From the NCBI GenBank assembly GCA_012295275.1, contig CM022670.1, positions 4,898,264 to 4,962,263 on the forward strand: 64,000 nucleotides of DNA, read 5' to 3'. Position 1 is the stretch's first letter, and every line of letters starts with the position of its first letter. The notes below the pieces were generated by a model that was not told the DNA's origin, made no database searches, and was given only the letters and a program-made list of their open reading frames with translations. This document shows positions 47,703 through 59,803 of the stretch, in pieces. A program made the position numbers and the translations under genes. The stretch comes from Chrysomallon squamiferum (lineage: Eukaryota; Mollusca; Gastropoda; Neomphalida; Peltospiridae).

Positions 47703-50700
47703 TACATACAGACACACAAATGCACACATTCACACACATGCATGCACACATACACACTCATATATTTATAACTGTATATATACAGACACACAAATGCACT
47801 CACATACATGGACGTACACACAAGTATCCACAGACACACCAGTATCCATATCTACATGTGTTATAATGTTAAAGAAAAAGAAAGAAAGGAAAACAAACCA
47901 TTTTCTCCAATCCAGGGTCTACAGATGCCTGTCAACTGAACCAGTTCGTAAGAGTAAGGAGATTCCAGATTAATTTCACCTCGTCTTAGGTTGCAAGTGA
48001 TTGTCATTGGTTTTTCATCTAGAAAACAAAAAATAATTACATCTCTATAAAATATGATATTACCAAAAATACTCAGTATAAACAGCTTCCATCAGTTCCT
48101 TCAGACATGTTATACTGCATACAAAATTTATTATTAGAAAAGCTTAGTTTTAAGTAACCTCCCCGTAAATAATTACTTGGAAATATATGCAGGATGTTTA
48201 AACTTTATATTAAATATTACCAAAGGATATTTCAAATTTTGAATTCAAATTCTAAATTAATCTTCAAAATCTAATTCTAACACAAATAAATCAAATCTTA
48301 AATCAAATTCAGATTAAAAACATACCTCTGTTCCCAGCATTTGTATTCTGGTCCAACAAAGTGTTAAAAACAGAAACACGATCTTTCTCATGTAGAAAGT
48401 TGTAAAGAGATCGATTGACTAGGTCACTCTGAAACATAATAATAACAATAATAATAACAACAACAACAACAGCAGCAACAGCTATAATCATAATTATAAG
48501 CTCTGTAATGTCAAAATATTACCAGTAATTATAAGTCCATACAAAAATAATTTTGACATCATTTTATGTTTATTTTAAAATGAATAAACTGTTTAACAGA
48601 AGTTGCCATGTTCTTTTCTTTTTTCTTTCTCATATTTTAAATCATATTTTACAAAATAAAAGAGAAAAAAAAGAACTCAGAAGTTACAAGAACATAAGAA
48701 AGAAAAACAAAAATGTTAGCATTCATGTTGAGTTCTTTATACATAATCTTACTGTCAAACTTTATTATTGATAAACCTTGCTCCTCAGAAATAAAGAAAT
48801 AAACACTAATGGTATATAATCTTTGTCTACTTATTCACATCAACACATAAAAAAATAAAACCATTAACTGGAACTGCATTTGTTATTTGAGAAATTTGTT
48901 ATTAACAAATAAACCAGTAATTTGAAAATACCCTAAAATATTTATAGGCTACAAAATGTTCACAGGTAAATATTGAATTATACTTACAGGTAAATGTCCA
49001 AGTAAGGATGTAACACTTTCAGAAACATAAAGAATTTTGCCTTTTTGGGTGAACACAATCAGAAAACTGTCCAGGGCCTGAAATACAAAAAATATATAAA
49101 AATTTGGTTCATTTTTTTATTGTAAACAAAACAAAAAAAAAAAAAAGGAAAGAAAAAGAAAAAAGAAAAGAAGAAGAAAGAGAAGTATTTATAATAAATA
49201 ATAATAATAATGAGCATTTATCTTTTGTTTGTGTGTGTATCTGTGCATCTGAATATATACATGTCTGTAAGTACATGAGTATTTGTATGTACATGTGTAT
49301 ATATTTATGTGAATTTGTATGTGGCTGTATGCTTATGTGTCTATTTATATGTATGCATATCTTTGTGTATATGTGTGCATATGTGTGTGAATAAATTAAT
49401 GTTTTGTCATTAATGATTCAGAATATTTAAAAGTAAGTTTTTAACATATGATTTAAAATTATATTTTCATTTATTTATTTATTTATTTTTATTATTATAT
49501 TATTATTATTGTTGTTGTTGTTGTTGTTGTTGTTATTATTATTATTATTATCAATTTCTAGTGAGGTTATAAGAAAGGAAAAACAGTTACAGCAATGGTT
49601 GGATTGGGAAATAGATCAGCAGGAGCACCAAATAATATGACTCTAACCAAGTGCTCTAACCACTGAGCTAAATGTCATATCAGTCATAAACTAAATAAAA
49701 TCAATTTGATGTAACCATGGAAACCAGGCAGCTGATATTCAGTTTGTTATAAACAGTCAAAATTACAAATATATATAATCTTTATAATTTTGTAACATGA
49801 CAACTTGTTTCAAGATAAAGATATTTTATATACTAAATCAAACATGTGACTTAATGAAACATACCTCAAGCATCAGTTGTGAAAATTCAACATTTGACAG
49901 AAAAGATGGCTTCCAGTTTTCCTTTATTTCATTGGCTCTTGACTGCACTGATACTGCTGTAAAAAAAAATAATAATAATAATAAAAATGGATAATAATTC
50001 AATTAATGCTAAAACATTTGAAATCTGCTGGCAGACTGACAGGCTGCTAGAACAAATCTCATCATGGACCACTTGCATAACAGACTTTCATGTTGTAGAA
50101 AAAAAGTGTGAACAGTAAGCCCATTTTATTTGCTGGTCTGGCATCTGCACTTCAAACACAGATTGAAAATAATTTTAAAAAATTATAATAGTGTAAATTA
50201 TATTCTTTTGGTGACATACAATTTGCTAGAATACCATAGTCAGTAAGATTTACATAAATTTTAGTATCTTCAGATTGGCTTTTAAATCAAGAACATTTAT
50301 AGGGTAAATTTTGATACATGTATCCTACGTATCAGGAAGTCCTAGATCCATGTTCCCACTGAGAAGTGGGCTGACTCTAATGGACTTATCTGCAGAATAC
50401 AGTGTTCATGACTGACTGTGTAAAGAACTGACTGCATAGTGTCTTGGGCAAAGTCAGTTTGGGTGAAACATTTTAATGGATAATTTTTGTTTTTAGTTTT
50501 GAAGGAAAACTAATATTTTGTAATAAATATGAAAATCTTTGTAACAAAAATTATTATTATTCAACAGACTGAAAGAATAAATAAACAAATTGATAATCAT
50601 TAACTTTCAAATATAAGATCCGTATATAACAAATGATTAGAAAAACAAAATCTACTACTACAGTTCAATAGTCTTTTCTTATCACATAACAGTAGTAAGA

Positions 50701-53700
50701 GAGTCTTTCATATCAGTCTTCCCAGAGATATCTGTTTGGAATGGGAAATATTTCAAAAATGAATCTGAACCAGAAAGTATTCTTTTCCATAAGTGAAACT
50801 AGCAGCTAGATGTATTTTTACATTATTAGCAGCAAGAGTTCTTTTCTTAATTAACTTTCTGATAGCTATGAGAGCATATAACCATCAGATATGGTCAGTG
50901 TCTGGAACAGGACAAAATTATCCTAGAAGTTGAAGAAAAATAAATTCCAGTAAAAAAATACACATCATAATTTTTTTTCACATTGATGGTTCTTAAGACA
51001 CAATATTACTGATTTTTCTTACCTTTATGATTGATTCTTAATGAATATTATTACTGATTTTAATTTTTTTTTTAAATATTTTTAATGAATATTATTATTA
51101 AATTTTCTCATCTAGATATTTTTCGGTTGTTTTCTTTCTTTTCCCTTTTTCTATTTTTTTTTTTTTTAATAAAGTCTGTTTCTGATTTTCATGAAATTAT
51201 ATTGCTGACTTTCTCATCTTGTTAGATCTAAAAGAATCTCATTATTGTTTTTAATCATCTTGGTAATTCTTAAGCAATAATATTATTGTTGTTGTTTTTT
51301 TTTCTCACCTTGATGATTCTTGAGGAATGTTATTGTTGATTTGAGGACTGTTGATTTGTCCATTTTCTTGTTCTTGATTGAGACCATTGAACTCAGCTCA
51401 TTTATCAGCACGTTGAACTGGTCTCGACGTTTCTTCTCACTCAGATTCCGGGTTTTCCTGATGATAAAATAAAAATTATATTTTAAAGATAAATAACATG
51501 TTATTGTAAACTGAATAATTTTTGTTTTCTTTTTTTTTCTTCTGTTAACATCATTTCTTCCTGTTTCTTTATACATGATCACAGCTTGTACTTTGTCAAC
51601 AGTTTTATTTCATTTTTGACAATCAACTTTTACTAATGATTCAGAAGGCCAGTGATGACTATATGATATTTACCCTCTGATTTATGATATTATTGTACAC
51701 ATATTCACCCTATTTGTGGTTATATATATATATATGTGTGTGTGTGTTTGTGTGTGTGTGCTTGAACTACCATTCTTTATTGCTAGTAAAGATTAGAGTG
51801 TATATATATAAAAAGAAAAATAGATATTCTTAAAGAAAATGTTTCCATTTCTTAAATATATAATAAAATTTCTTTAAAATTTTTGAATTTTTTAAAAAAT
51901 AAAACTGTTTAAAATAATAAAAATTTTAATCAAATAATATTAAAATAATAAACCTTTGAAATCCTCATTACATATGTATGTATGTTTGAGTGCATGTTTG
52001 TATATATGTATATTTTTGTATGTATATTTGTATATGTATGCTTGTGTGTGTATATGTATCTATATAGTGCAATGTGTGAATACAATTTTAAATCAAGATA
52101 TATATATATATAATATATATATATCTGTGTGTGTGTTACACGATGATAATGATAATGACAAAAACTATAATATTAATGATAATAAAATCATCATCATCAT
52201 CATCATCATCTTCAAACAAACAAATAAATGAATCAACAAAAACAGCTATAAAACTATCCTTACATATCTGTATACGTTTACATTATTCTACAATCTGAGG
52301 AGGAATTTACAAACTACACAACTGAAGAGGTCTGTGTTTACAGAAACTAGGGTCACAGCAAAGCTGACAAATGTGAACCTAGTGCAGTAACTCTTTTAGA
52401 ATAAAAACAACGAAAGACCTCCTTCTTCTTTGGATTTCCGTATTGACATACAAATCTGTTCCGTGTTTGATCTGTGAACTGCTCATTTTCCAATAAGAAA
52501 AGGACGAGGTATTCGTCTTTGTTTGCAGATATGCTGGTTAACTCGAGTTCAGAGAGATTTCATCCAACATAGAGAATTAGTATTTACATAAACCGCTAAA
52601 GACCCACTTGAAACAACTGTTTAGACAGACATTTAATTTATACAACTGCTCATTGACTCAGTGATTGAGGTGAGCCAGTATTAAAATAACTCGGACAGTT
52701 AATGAAATAACTGGTATGTTACATTAATGCAGAAATTTATTTAAACAACAGCTAATTTGGCTGAACAGTACTAAAATAATTCTGACACTGAATGAAATAA
52801 CTGATATTATATATATAATATTAAATCGATAGATTTGGACTGTTATTAAAAATATTAAATATTACCTTTTCACCATTCCTTTGCCTTCATCATCAAAGTC
52901 ATCAAAATTTACCATGCTTTCACTGAAATGTAAATATTTAAATATGAATTTAAAATGTATGAAAACAATAATATCAAGAAGAAAAACTTGCTGTTACTCC
53001 TACAACAACAATAATAAAAAATAATAATAATAATAATGATGCAAGCACTACTCCTTCTACTGTGACAACTACAATAAAAAGAAGAAGAAGAAGCAGCCAC
53101 AGTAAGAAGAACAACAACATTTTGAAAGATATAATTTAAGTGTAACACAGAGAATAGTTACTGAAATTTGTCATATTTTTCAGCATACTTCAAAAACTCA
53201 TACAGCAGGGTGCATTTAAAAACCTCATACTGATCAGTACACTTCAAAAACTCATTAACTCATAACCAAATTAGTATTGCATATCTGATCTTAATATCTA
53301 CATATATGTATATATACTACTATTACAACTACTACTAAGTATTATCAAACTAGACTGTTAAATTTACAAGTGTAGCTTGTTTACATGAAATCTTACTGGT
53401 AATGCTTATGTTAAAAACAGTTAACAATCAAATGTATTAACTATTTGTTAAATATTCTTTCAATTATAAACAGAAGAGAGAAGCAGCAGTAGTAGTAGTA
53501 AGAATAATAGCTGTAGATGTAGTAATAGATATAGGCAGTATAAGTAGTTGCAGTAGTAGTAGTTGTGATAGTAGCAAAAATTATGAGCATTCTGATACAA
53601 ATTTACATAAAAACTGCTCTGAATGTAACCAGGAAGTCGACCACATTTTGTTTAAAGCTAGATTTCTTTTTCTCTCATACTTTTTTTTTAAAATTTTTAT

Positions 53701-56295
53701 TGGGGGGGGGCTTTATTTGACTAAGGAGATGTTTACAGCTGCAGTTCTAACAATAATATGGTCCAGTGCTTTGAAGAATGCTTATAACAGTGACATATTA
53801 AGATATGTTTTCTTTTTTACCCTGCTACTGAGAATCTGTTTTAAAACAGCCAAGCAGTACATCAAACATAAACAAAACACTGAGCAAAGAAGAGGTTGAG
53901 CTTGGCAAGAGAATGTTTGAACAGTTCTTGTAGCTGGTGACCTGGTTTGAATCAACATCACAAGATGATCCCAAAGGATGAACAATTGCTACAAGATTTC
54001 CTGCATTACGACTAGCTAGAAAACAATTACTGTGTTTAATCCAAAGAACTGGGTTAATTCTTTTAATGATGATAATATTATTTTATTACTTTATTTATAT
54101 GGGAAGAGAATATGAAAAAAAAATAATTCAATAAATAAATAAAATTGAGCTAATGAGATAATGTTTATTACCTTTTTTTTTTTTTTTTTTTTTTTACAAA
54201 ATCATTATAATTTCTGAAATAATTGAATTTCTTTTAATTAAGTCATGGAAGTAAATAGAGTAAAACATAATATTATGCATAACATTTTAATTATGTTGGT
54301 CACCTCTGTTGTAAGTAATTATTACAGTTTTTCACTGATGATGCAACACAATGTAAAGAACCTCATCAAATAACAGTAACTGTGAACAGGGATGGTCTCT
54401 ATTGTAATAGTCAGAGTCTAATTAAAATTACTGATAGATAAAAATAGATTATGAAGGATTTTATTCTGATTTCCCAAAGGCATTTGTATTTCGAGATCAT
54501 GACTATTTTTTTTTGAAATCCATAGGACTATAATAGTTTGAACTGGGTAGAACTGGTAATTAAACACAAACAATGTTGTGTTCAAAATCAATTTCTTTCT
54601 GCTACTGATAGGATAAAAATAGATTAAAAATTCAGTTCTCTCACATTTTTCTGATTGTCTTCATCAAGTAAAAGCCAAGACTATTTTTTCACACACAGAC
54701 AGATAGTCATGGATGTGGATTTATCTTTCAACTTTTTTAAAGTTATTTACTGTTCTTTGACAGTCATGGATGTGGATTTTAGTTCTGTTTTTAGTCACAT
54801 GACTTGAGATTTTTATGCTACTAATCATGATCGTAATCATTATCATCATCATCATCAGCCTCATTATTATTATTATTATTTATTATTACAACTCTGTATT
54901 AATCTAAACACAAATAATTTTTAAAAATTCATAACATACAAAAAATTATAAACTCTAAATAACCCCCCTATTTTGCTATAAACTATTGTGGAAATATATA
55001 TTTTTTTTACAAAAGTTAAAATATTGACTTTCAAGAATAACAAAAACATTGTGGGAAGAAGGTCAGAAAAGAAAACAAAAACAACAACAAAAATATATTT
55101 CTAAGACAGCATACCCTTGTTTTTGTTTATGTCTAAAACTTTTAAGGTTATTCACTGTCTGAAATATCCACAAAAGGAAACTAAAATTCTAAAATAGTGA
55201 TAACTGTGATAACCCAGTGATATAAATATATTTTGAAATTAATAAGTTAAAATTTGTAATCAGTTTTTCTGTAAGATCTAAGAACATGACTTAGTATAAT
55301 TAAAAGAAATAAATAAGTGAAATTAACAACTTTTGACTTGTACTGGCAAATAGATTAATTATGAGTTGTCTAGTTCTAGAAATATAATTTTCCTTACATA
55401 AATATATCACTTTCTTGAGAAACAGTTTTATAATTTAATTTTCTGGTCAGACAGTGTTTTTTTTCAAAACCAATATTTTCACTAATGTAATCTAGTATTT
55501 GCTTGTATTTGATAAAAATGTAATGTTAGTGGTGATGTTTGTATGAATGTATATATCTATGTATGTATGTTTTGTGTGTGTGTGTATGTATAAATGTATG
55601 TATGTTTGTATGTATGTATTTATGTATGTATTTATGTATGTATTTATGTATGTATGTATGTTTGTATATATATATGTGATTGTGTCTGTACATGTGTATG
55701 AATGAATGGATATATGTAAGTGTGCATGTTCAACAACATAGAAAAACAGAGGTCATTAAAATGTTTTTTTAAAAGGAACAATAATAATACTTTATATAAG
55801 TAATGTATATATAAGCATAGACACATATCACCTTTATATATATATATATACACAAACACATACACACACATATATATACATACTGATGCAAACACATAGA
55901 AACTTATAATACATATTTAATTATAAGATGAAACAAATTATAAAAATTATTGACTAAAATAAATGTATGCATATACACACTAAACACATTCATATCAGTT
56001 CATACATACATACATATATTCATATATTCATAAACACACACTTGTCTAAACACACACACATACACGTCTACATACTTATAATGTCCACACACACATACAC
56101 ACAAATGCATAGATTCCAAGATATTTAGAAAAAAAAAAAAAAAATAAAGATTTCAAATCTATTATCACAGATAATGATTTCCCATGGAAGATCTATATAT
56201 ATATAATATATATTAAACTTAGCTTACCAAGGAAAAAAGTCCTCATAGAAAGGCTGAATATCTTGAGTACTAATCCCTGTGTGTCCTTTCCCCAT
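39498..56295 (-). CDS. CLOCK: Circadian bHLH-PAS transcription factor CLOCK
   Basis: Fifteen phase-consistent coding exons: 56295-56228, 52922-52866, 51457-51309, 49956-49865, 49077-48988, 48428-48326, 48018-47899, 47206-47029, 45865-45759, 44724-44577, 44138-43948, 42956-42712, 41573-41493, 40241-40055, 39697-39498, giving about 671 residues. The bHLH spans about residues 40-92 ([36 protein letters not shown]). PAS-A starts about residue 122 ([40 protein letters not shown]). PAS-B is about 270-380 ([67 protein letters not shown]). These match animal CLOCK almost word for word. The C-terminus is Gln/Met/Ser-rich but has no polyglutamine tract, and the protein is shorter than human (846) or fly CLOCK. 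CLOCK dimerises with BMAL/CYCLE on E-boxes to drive per/cry transcription. Confidence 0.97.
39784..39852. repeat. (GA)n(GACA)n tract before CLOCK exon 15
   Basis: On the transcribed strand this is (TGTC)n(TC)n, a long pyrimidine-rich stretch about 90-150 bases upstream of the last acceptor. Confidence 0.9.
40588..40661. repeat. (ACTAT)n microsatellite in CLOCK intron 13
   Basis: About 14 pentamer units, with degenerate copies continuing on both sides to about 40910 (recurring ACTATACT/ACTAGACT words). Confidence 0.93.
41314..41426. repeat. (AAT)n-(ATT)n palindromic microsatellite in CLOCK intron 13
   Basis: About 55 bases of AAT repeat followed immediately by about 57 bases of ATT repeat, so the halves are mutually complementary and could fold into a long hairpin or cruciform. 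Confidence 0.95.
42957..43690. repeat. 60-64-bp minisatellite carrying copies of the CLOCK exon 12 acceptor
   Basis: Eleven near-identical units (GATGTTATTTGTACCTAAAA TAAACAGACAAGATA ... CATAACTTTAACATAAGACT AAT), plus the junction copy at the exon. Units vary by a GATATA insertion and an AAG/CTA swap. Read on the transcribed strand, each unit contains TCTGTTTATTTTAGGTACAA, matching the genuine exon 12 border TCTGTTTCAG|GTACAAAT. The array is therefore built on the exon 12 3' splice site and fills most of intron 11. Confidence 0.95.
45893..46091. repeat. 51-bp minisatellite, ~3.7 copies, CLOCK intron 8
   Basis: The unit AGCTGAATTTACACACAAGT AAACACAAACCTACATCTCT GAGAAACATTC repeats almost perfectly, ending with a copy that diverges at ACACGT. 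It begins 28 bases upstream (in transcript order) of the exon 9 acceptor. Because 51 is divisible by three it creates a spurious repetitive open frame. Confidence 0.93.
46742..47013. repeat. 27-bp minisatellite, 10 copies, CLOCK intron 8
   Basis: Ten copies of AGATAATTAACAGGCACCTT CTATTCA with three variable positions (AGG/ATG and CTA/CTC). It starts about 16 bases inside the intron from the exon 8 donor. The 27-bp period keeps frames open on both strands, explaining repetitive 95- and 107-codon frames that are not genes. Confidence 0.97.
47650..47697. repeat. (AC)n microsatellite in CLOCK intron 7
   Basis: Pure AC tract of about 24 units, followed by imperfect ACAC/ACATAC repeats to about 47850 and lying about 200 bases from the exon 7 donor. 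Confidence 0.95.
49595..49690 (-). mobile_element. Possible tRNA-derived SINE fragment in CLOCK intron 4
   Basis: On the minus strand it reads TTTAGCTCAGTGGTTAGAGC followed by ACTTGGTTAGAGTC. TAGCTCAGTGG fits the tRNA A-box (TRGCNNAGYNGG). I see no clear B-box and no folded anticodon arm, so this is not a tRNA gene. A tRNA-derived SINE remnant is the simplest reading. Confidence 0.4.
52867..56227. other. CLOCK intron 1
   Basis: A 3.3 kb first intron between exons 1 and 2, starting just outside exon 2. It holds a possible retrotransposon relic at about 53574-53650, poly(T) near 54172-54195, (TATG)n and (TG)n tracts at about 55550-55690, and imperfect TATA/CACA tracts to about 56100. Confidence 0.5.
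53574..53650 (+). mobile_element. Possible non-LTR retrotransposon zinc-knuckle remnant
   Basis: The + strand frame reads [20 protein letters not shown], similar to the CxxC....E.VxHxLxxC region found after the reverse transcriptase of many non-LTR elements. The last Cys is Ala here. The homology is short and eye-based, and no RT core is visible nearby. Confidence 0.25.
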
Positions 56296-56725
56296 GATGG
56301 CCGAATTTCAACTGACAATTAAAATTACATACACAGGCCGGCTTCCTTGTTTTCAAATTCAAATTTCAACTGACATGACCGCAGTGACCGAGGTTTCCTC
56401 GGTGCAGACTAACCCATGTCGGTCTGCTGGCAGCTTGTGTTTGAAGTCGGCCTAAAGTAAATACTTTGACAAATTCTCACTTCCTCGTCCCAGTGGGAGA
56501 ATCTTGCATTCTCTGACGAAGATTTCTTGTTTTATGTGATGTTTTAAAAAAAAAAAAATTCTTTTTTATTTTCTATTTTGTTAACTATGATGAGACCGAT
56601 GTATGTGAGTAAATGTATTTAAAACATTTAAATAACACGATAAAAACCAAAACCCAGACCTGTTGTTGCATTTAACCACACCCACACTTCTCACATACAA
56701 ACTTGACAACTGCATATATACAATT

Positions 56726-56726
56726 A

Positions 56727-56777
<51 letters not shown>
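56726..56777. repeat. (TCTA)n microsatellite
   Basis: About 12 TCTA units about 450 bases upstream of the CLOCK start codon. Confidence 0.95.
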
Positions 56778-57220
56778 ATATATATATATTAACACACTAA
56801 AGTATGGTATTTAGGGCAAACTGCACCTATAAAATTAAAATAATGAATTAGACTTGATACAGTTTCAGTAGATCCTCTAATTGTTTTTGTTTTTTTCCAT
56901 CATGCTGCAGTGTTCACTATCCTATTATGCCACAAAACATCTTTCACACTTTTAACATCTGTGTTTATACTTTGTCCATCAGAATTAATGGTTCCAAATT
57001 AATATTAGTTTGAAATTAGCGTAACGTCATGACCAATTGGCCGTGTCTGCAGTGATTAAAAACTAATCTATTAAACCCTTTTCCAGTAATTTTGAATGCC
57101 ATTTGAAAAACAGAACAAACAAAAGTGTTGTCTCAATATGGAGTCAGATTAGTATTATTCTTAATTTTAATTTTAATTTAATTTAATTTTAATGAGCCAT
57201 CTGTTTGTTAAACACGCACA

Positions 57221-57256
57221 CTTCCATCCATCCATCCATCCATCCATCCATCCATC
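57221..57256. repeat. (CCAT)n microsatellite
   Basis: About 9 CCAT units, followed by imperfect CATA repeats to about 57390. Confidence 0.92.
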
Positions 57257-58030
57257 TATTCATACACATACAGACACAATCACAAACAAACAAACATACA
57301 TTCATACATACATACATACATACATAAATACATAATACAAACATACATACGTACACATACACACACACATACATACATACATGCATATTACATACATATC
57401 AAAGTAAAATATATTTACATAACTTAAAATATTATTGTGCAATAAAAACACGAAAATACATTTTTATATGACAAGAACAAAGTGCCAGGCCTAGAAATAT
57501 TTTTGTTATTTTGTTTATATCATGACTTAGTTCTAAACAAATATGTTAACATTATTCTGAAAATCAATATTTCATCATTTTATAATTTCACTGTATGTTA
57601 GATTATATCAAAATATTATGTAATTTAATTATTTTATATTACAAAAAATAGAATTTAAATCAAAACAAAACAATAACAATAAAGGATAATTAAGTTATAG
57701 AAATGGCTTTCAATATGTCAGTGACACAACCGTATCTGTTATTTTGTTATAATTTACAACAGAAAGTTACTGTTATTTACTGTGCATCAAAGAAAAAACA
57801 AAAAACAATTTCACCTTACCCGCTGACAGTTAAAAATTGGGTACACATTTAAAAATACTGGCAGATCAAATGTGTTAATGAACACATAAAATTATTAGAT
57901 GATCAAAAGTAATTATGTCTGAAGTTTATAACAAAAGAAAAGAAGAAGAAGAAGTAGTAGTAGTAGTAGTTGCAGCAGTAGTAGTATGTGAACAGTATTA
58001 GAAAAAAGTATTGATATTATAGTGATAGTA

Positions 58031-58270
58031 CTACAGGTACCAGACCAATTATCCGGACTCCATGGGGCCTGAGACATTCCGGTTTTCTGGTACCAAATCA
58101 TCTAAATAGGTAAATAATTAGGCATAAATATTTTAAAATTAAAAACATAAAGAAAATTGTAGCGGCTCGACACGTAAACTGTGTGGCGAGTCAGTGAACG
58201 CCATGCGGCTTGAAAGAGTAGTTCCGGTCTGGTGAGGACAACAGCCGGAGAATTGGTCCGGTACCTGTAG
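58031..58270. mobile_element. TA-flanked MITE with CTACAGGTACC termini
   Basis: The left end reads CTACAGGTACCAGACCAATT then ATCCGGA. The right end on the opposite strand reads CTACAGGTACCGGACCAATT then CTCCGG. Both ends abut TA (58029-58030 and 58271-58272). The 240 bp interior is unusually GC-rich for this window and non-coding. The ATTATCCGGA word recalls pogo/Tigger-type termini, but the family is uncertain. Confidence 0.75.
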
Positions 58271-58822
58271 TAGCAACAGCGACAGCATTTTACACATTAC
58301 CCACAACACATTAACATATCTGAGGTGAGTTTTAACAGAAAAAAACTCACACTACACACTAAAATAATATCATGATCTTCTCTTTTTTTTTTTTTTTTTT
58401 TACTTCTAAATTTTGTTACTAACAATCTAACCTTTCAGATTGACATTTGAACGACATCGCCCTGTGTCTGTAGGTTTCTTCTACGTGTTGACTCATGGAG
58501 ATGTGTGTGCAGAATCCCAAGTGTGTTCCTGAACGTTTCCGCTGCTTCTCTTAACAGTTCTTCAGTGTCTGAAGATGGCAGGATCGACTGGCAGCCTATA
58601 TTGAAGATCTGTTTTTAAAACCAGTGTGGAGACCAATGAGCAGATTTCACAGTTTTATTTTTTTTATTTTTTTTTTTTAATTATTAAGTTGGAGTTAGCA
58701 GCATGTTACCATGACAACAAAAATTGTCGATGCTATCCATGATTTCAATAATATTTTTCAAATGATGCAAAATATCCCTCCGTAGACTTAGTTTTATTTT
58801 TCTTCTTCTTTGTAGTGTGTTT

Positions 58823-58826
58823 ATTT

Positions 58827-58870
<44 letters not shown>

Positions 58871-58871
58871 T
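58823..58871. repeat. (TTTA)n microsatellite
   Basis: About 11 TTTA units. Confidence 0.93.
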
Positions 58872-59729
58872 TTGTTTTATTTGTCTTTTATTTTGTCTAA
58901 GATGATGACAGTTCATGTATAGTTATTGAGAAAGTGAGTTAAAAATTTGTAATGATTTTTTAATTTTATTTTTAACCTATGTTTAAGTTAATTGGGAGAC
59001 ACGTGGATAAAGGAAGTAAAATATTTATTGAATGATGCTGTGAACATGTTTTTTATTACTTGTATAAGTTTAATGATTATACTGTTATTGACAACGGGAC
59101 TTTAAATCTTCAGCCAAACTATGCTGTACAACTCTTTTTCTTCTTTCAGCAAAGAATCTTTTATACAGCCCAAAATGAACATACCACAGTATGAACCAGT
59201 CTTTGAGCTCTGGCATGAACGAGAAATAATGATTTCGCTGAACAAGATAAATAATTGTGTATGATGGTTACTGATCAAACAGTTAGGTATGGATTAATTC
59301 TTGTAAAACATTTTGTATTGCATTAATAAAAATAAAAATAGATAATCTTGAAGTGTTGCAAAGGCTACAGAAATGAGTATGTTTACTAATACTGACTTTA
59401 ATGAAATAATAATAAAATAGCATAAAAATGTATACATTTTTGCATTATTAATTATCAAACAGTTCAAACATACAAACACACCTATATGGTTACAGTTTAA
59501 TGTATTAATTTAACACATACACACACACACACACACACATACAGACAAACACACACACACACACACACATACAAACATACACACACATACATACATACAT
59601 ACATACATAAACACGCACACAAACATACAATTACCTTTCCATCTTGTCATTACAAAAAAAAAAAAAAAAATATTGCATTACGTTGACAGTCTTACGGAAA
59701 CAGCAGTATGTGTTTCTGAAATAAGACAT

Positions 59730-59803
59730 CACGCGTGTAGTGCGTTAATTCATTCCTGCGTCACGCAGGATGTGGTCTTGTTCCCATACACGTCAGTGAC
59801 GTG
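59730..59803. promoter_or_regulatory. Cluster of three short perfect palindromes
   Basis: CACGCGTG (59730-59737), CCTGCGT-C-ACGCAGG (59755-59769) and CACGTCA-G-TGACGTG (59789-59803) lie within 74 bases. The last contains CRE/E-box-like TGACGTG half-sites facing each other. The local CpG density is high for the window. Function and target gene are unknown; CLOCK starts 3.4 kb away and the Hint gene ends 0.6 kb away. Confidence 0.4.

Larger units (their letters stand above)
56296..58030. promoter_or_regulatory. CLOCK 5' UTR / proximal upstream region
   Basis: Lies upstream of the CLOCK start codon on the minus strand. The first 200 bases (56300-56520) are clearly less AT-rich and hold a perfect 7-3-7 inverted repeat ACCGAGG-ttt-CCTCGGT (56387-56403). 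They also hold a direct repeat of AATTTCAACTGACA (about 56305 and 56364). This suits a promoter or 5' UTR. Further out are the (TCTA)n and (CCAT)n tracts and AT-rich sequence. No TATA box or transcription start could be fixed. Confidence 0.4.

Noticed and set aside
49612-49683. tRNA gene
   Set aside because: Only an A-box-like stretch is visible; no B-box, anticodon arm or acceptor stem pairing found.
53648-53899. 83-codon + strand membrane-like frame
   Set aside because: Follows a possible retrotransposon remnant but is low-complexity Phe/Leu/Ile with no motif, in a CLOCK intron.
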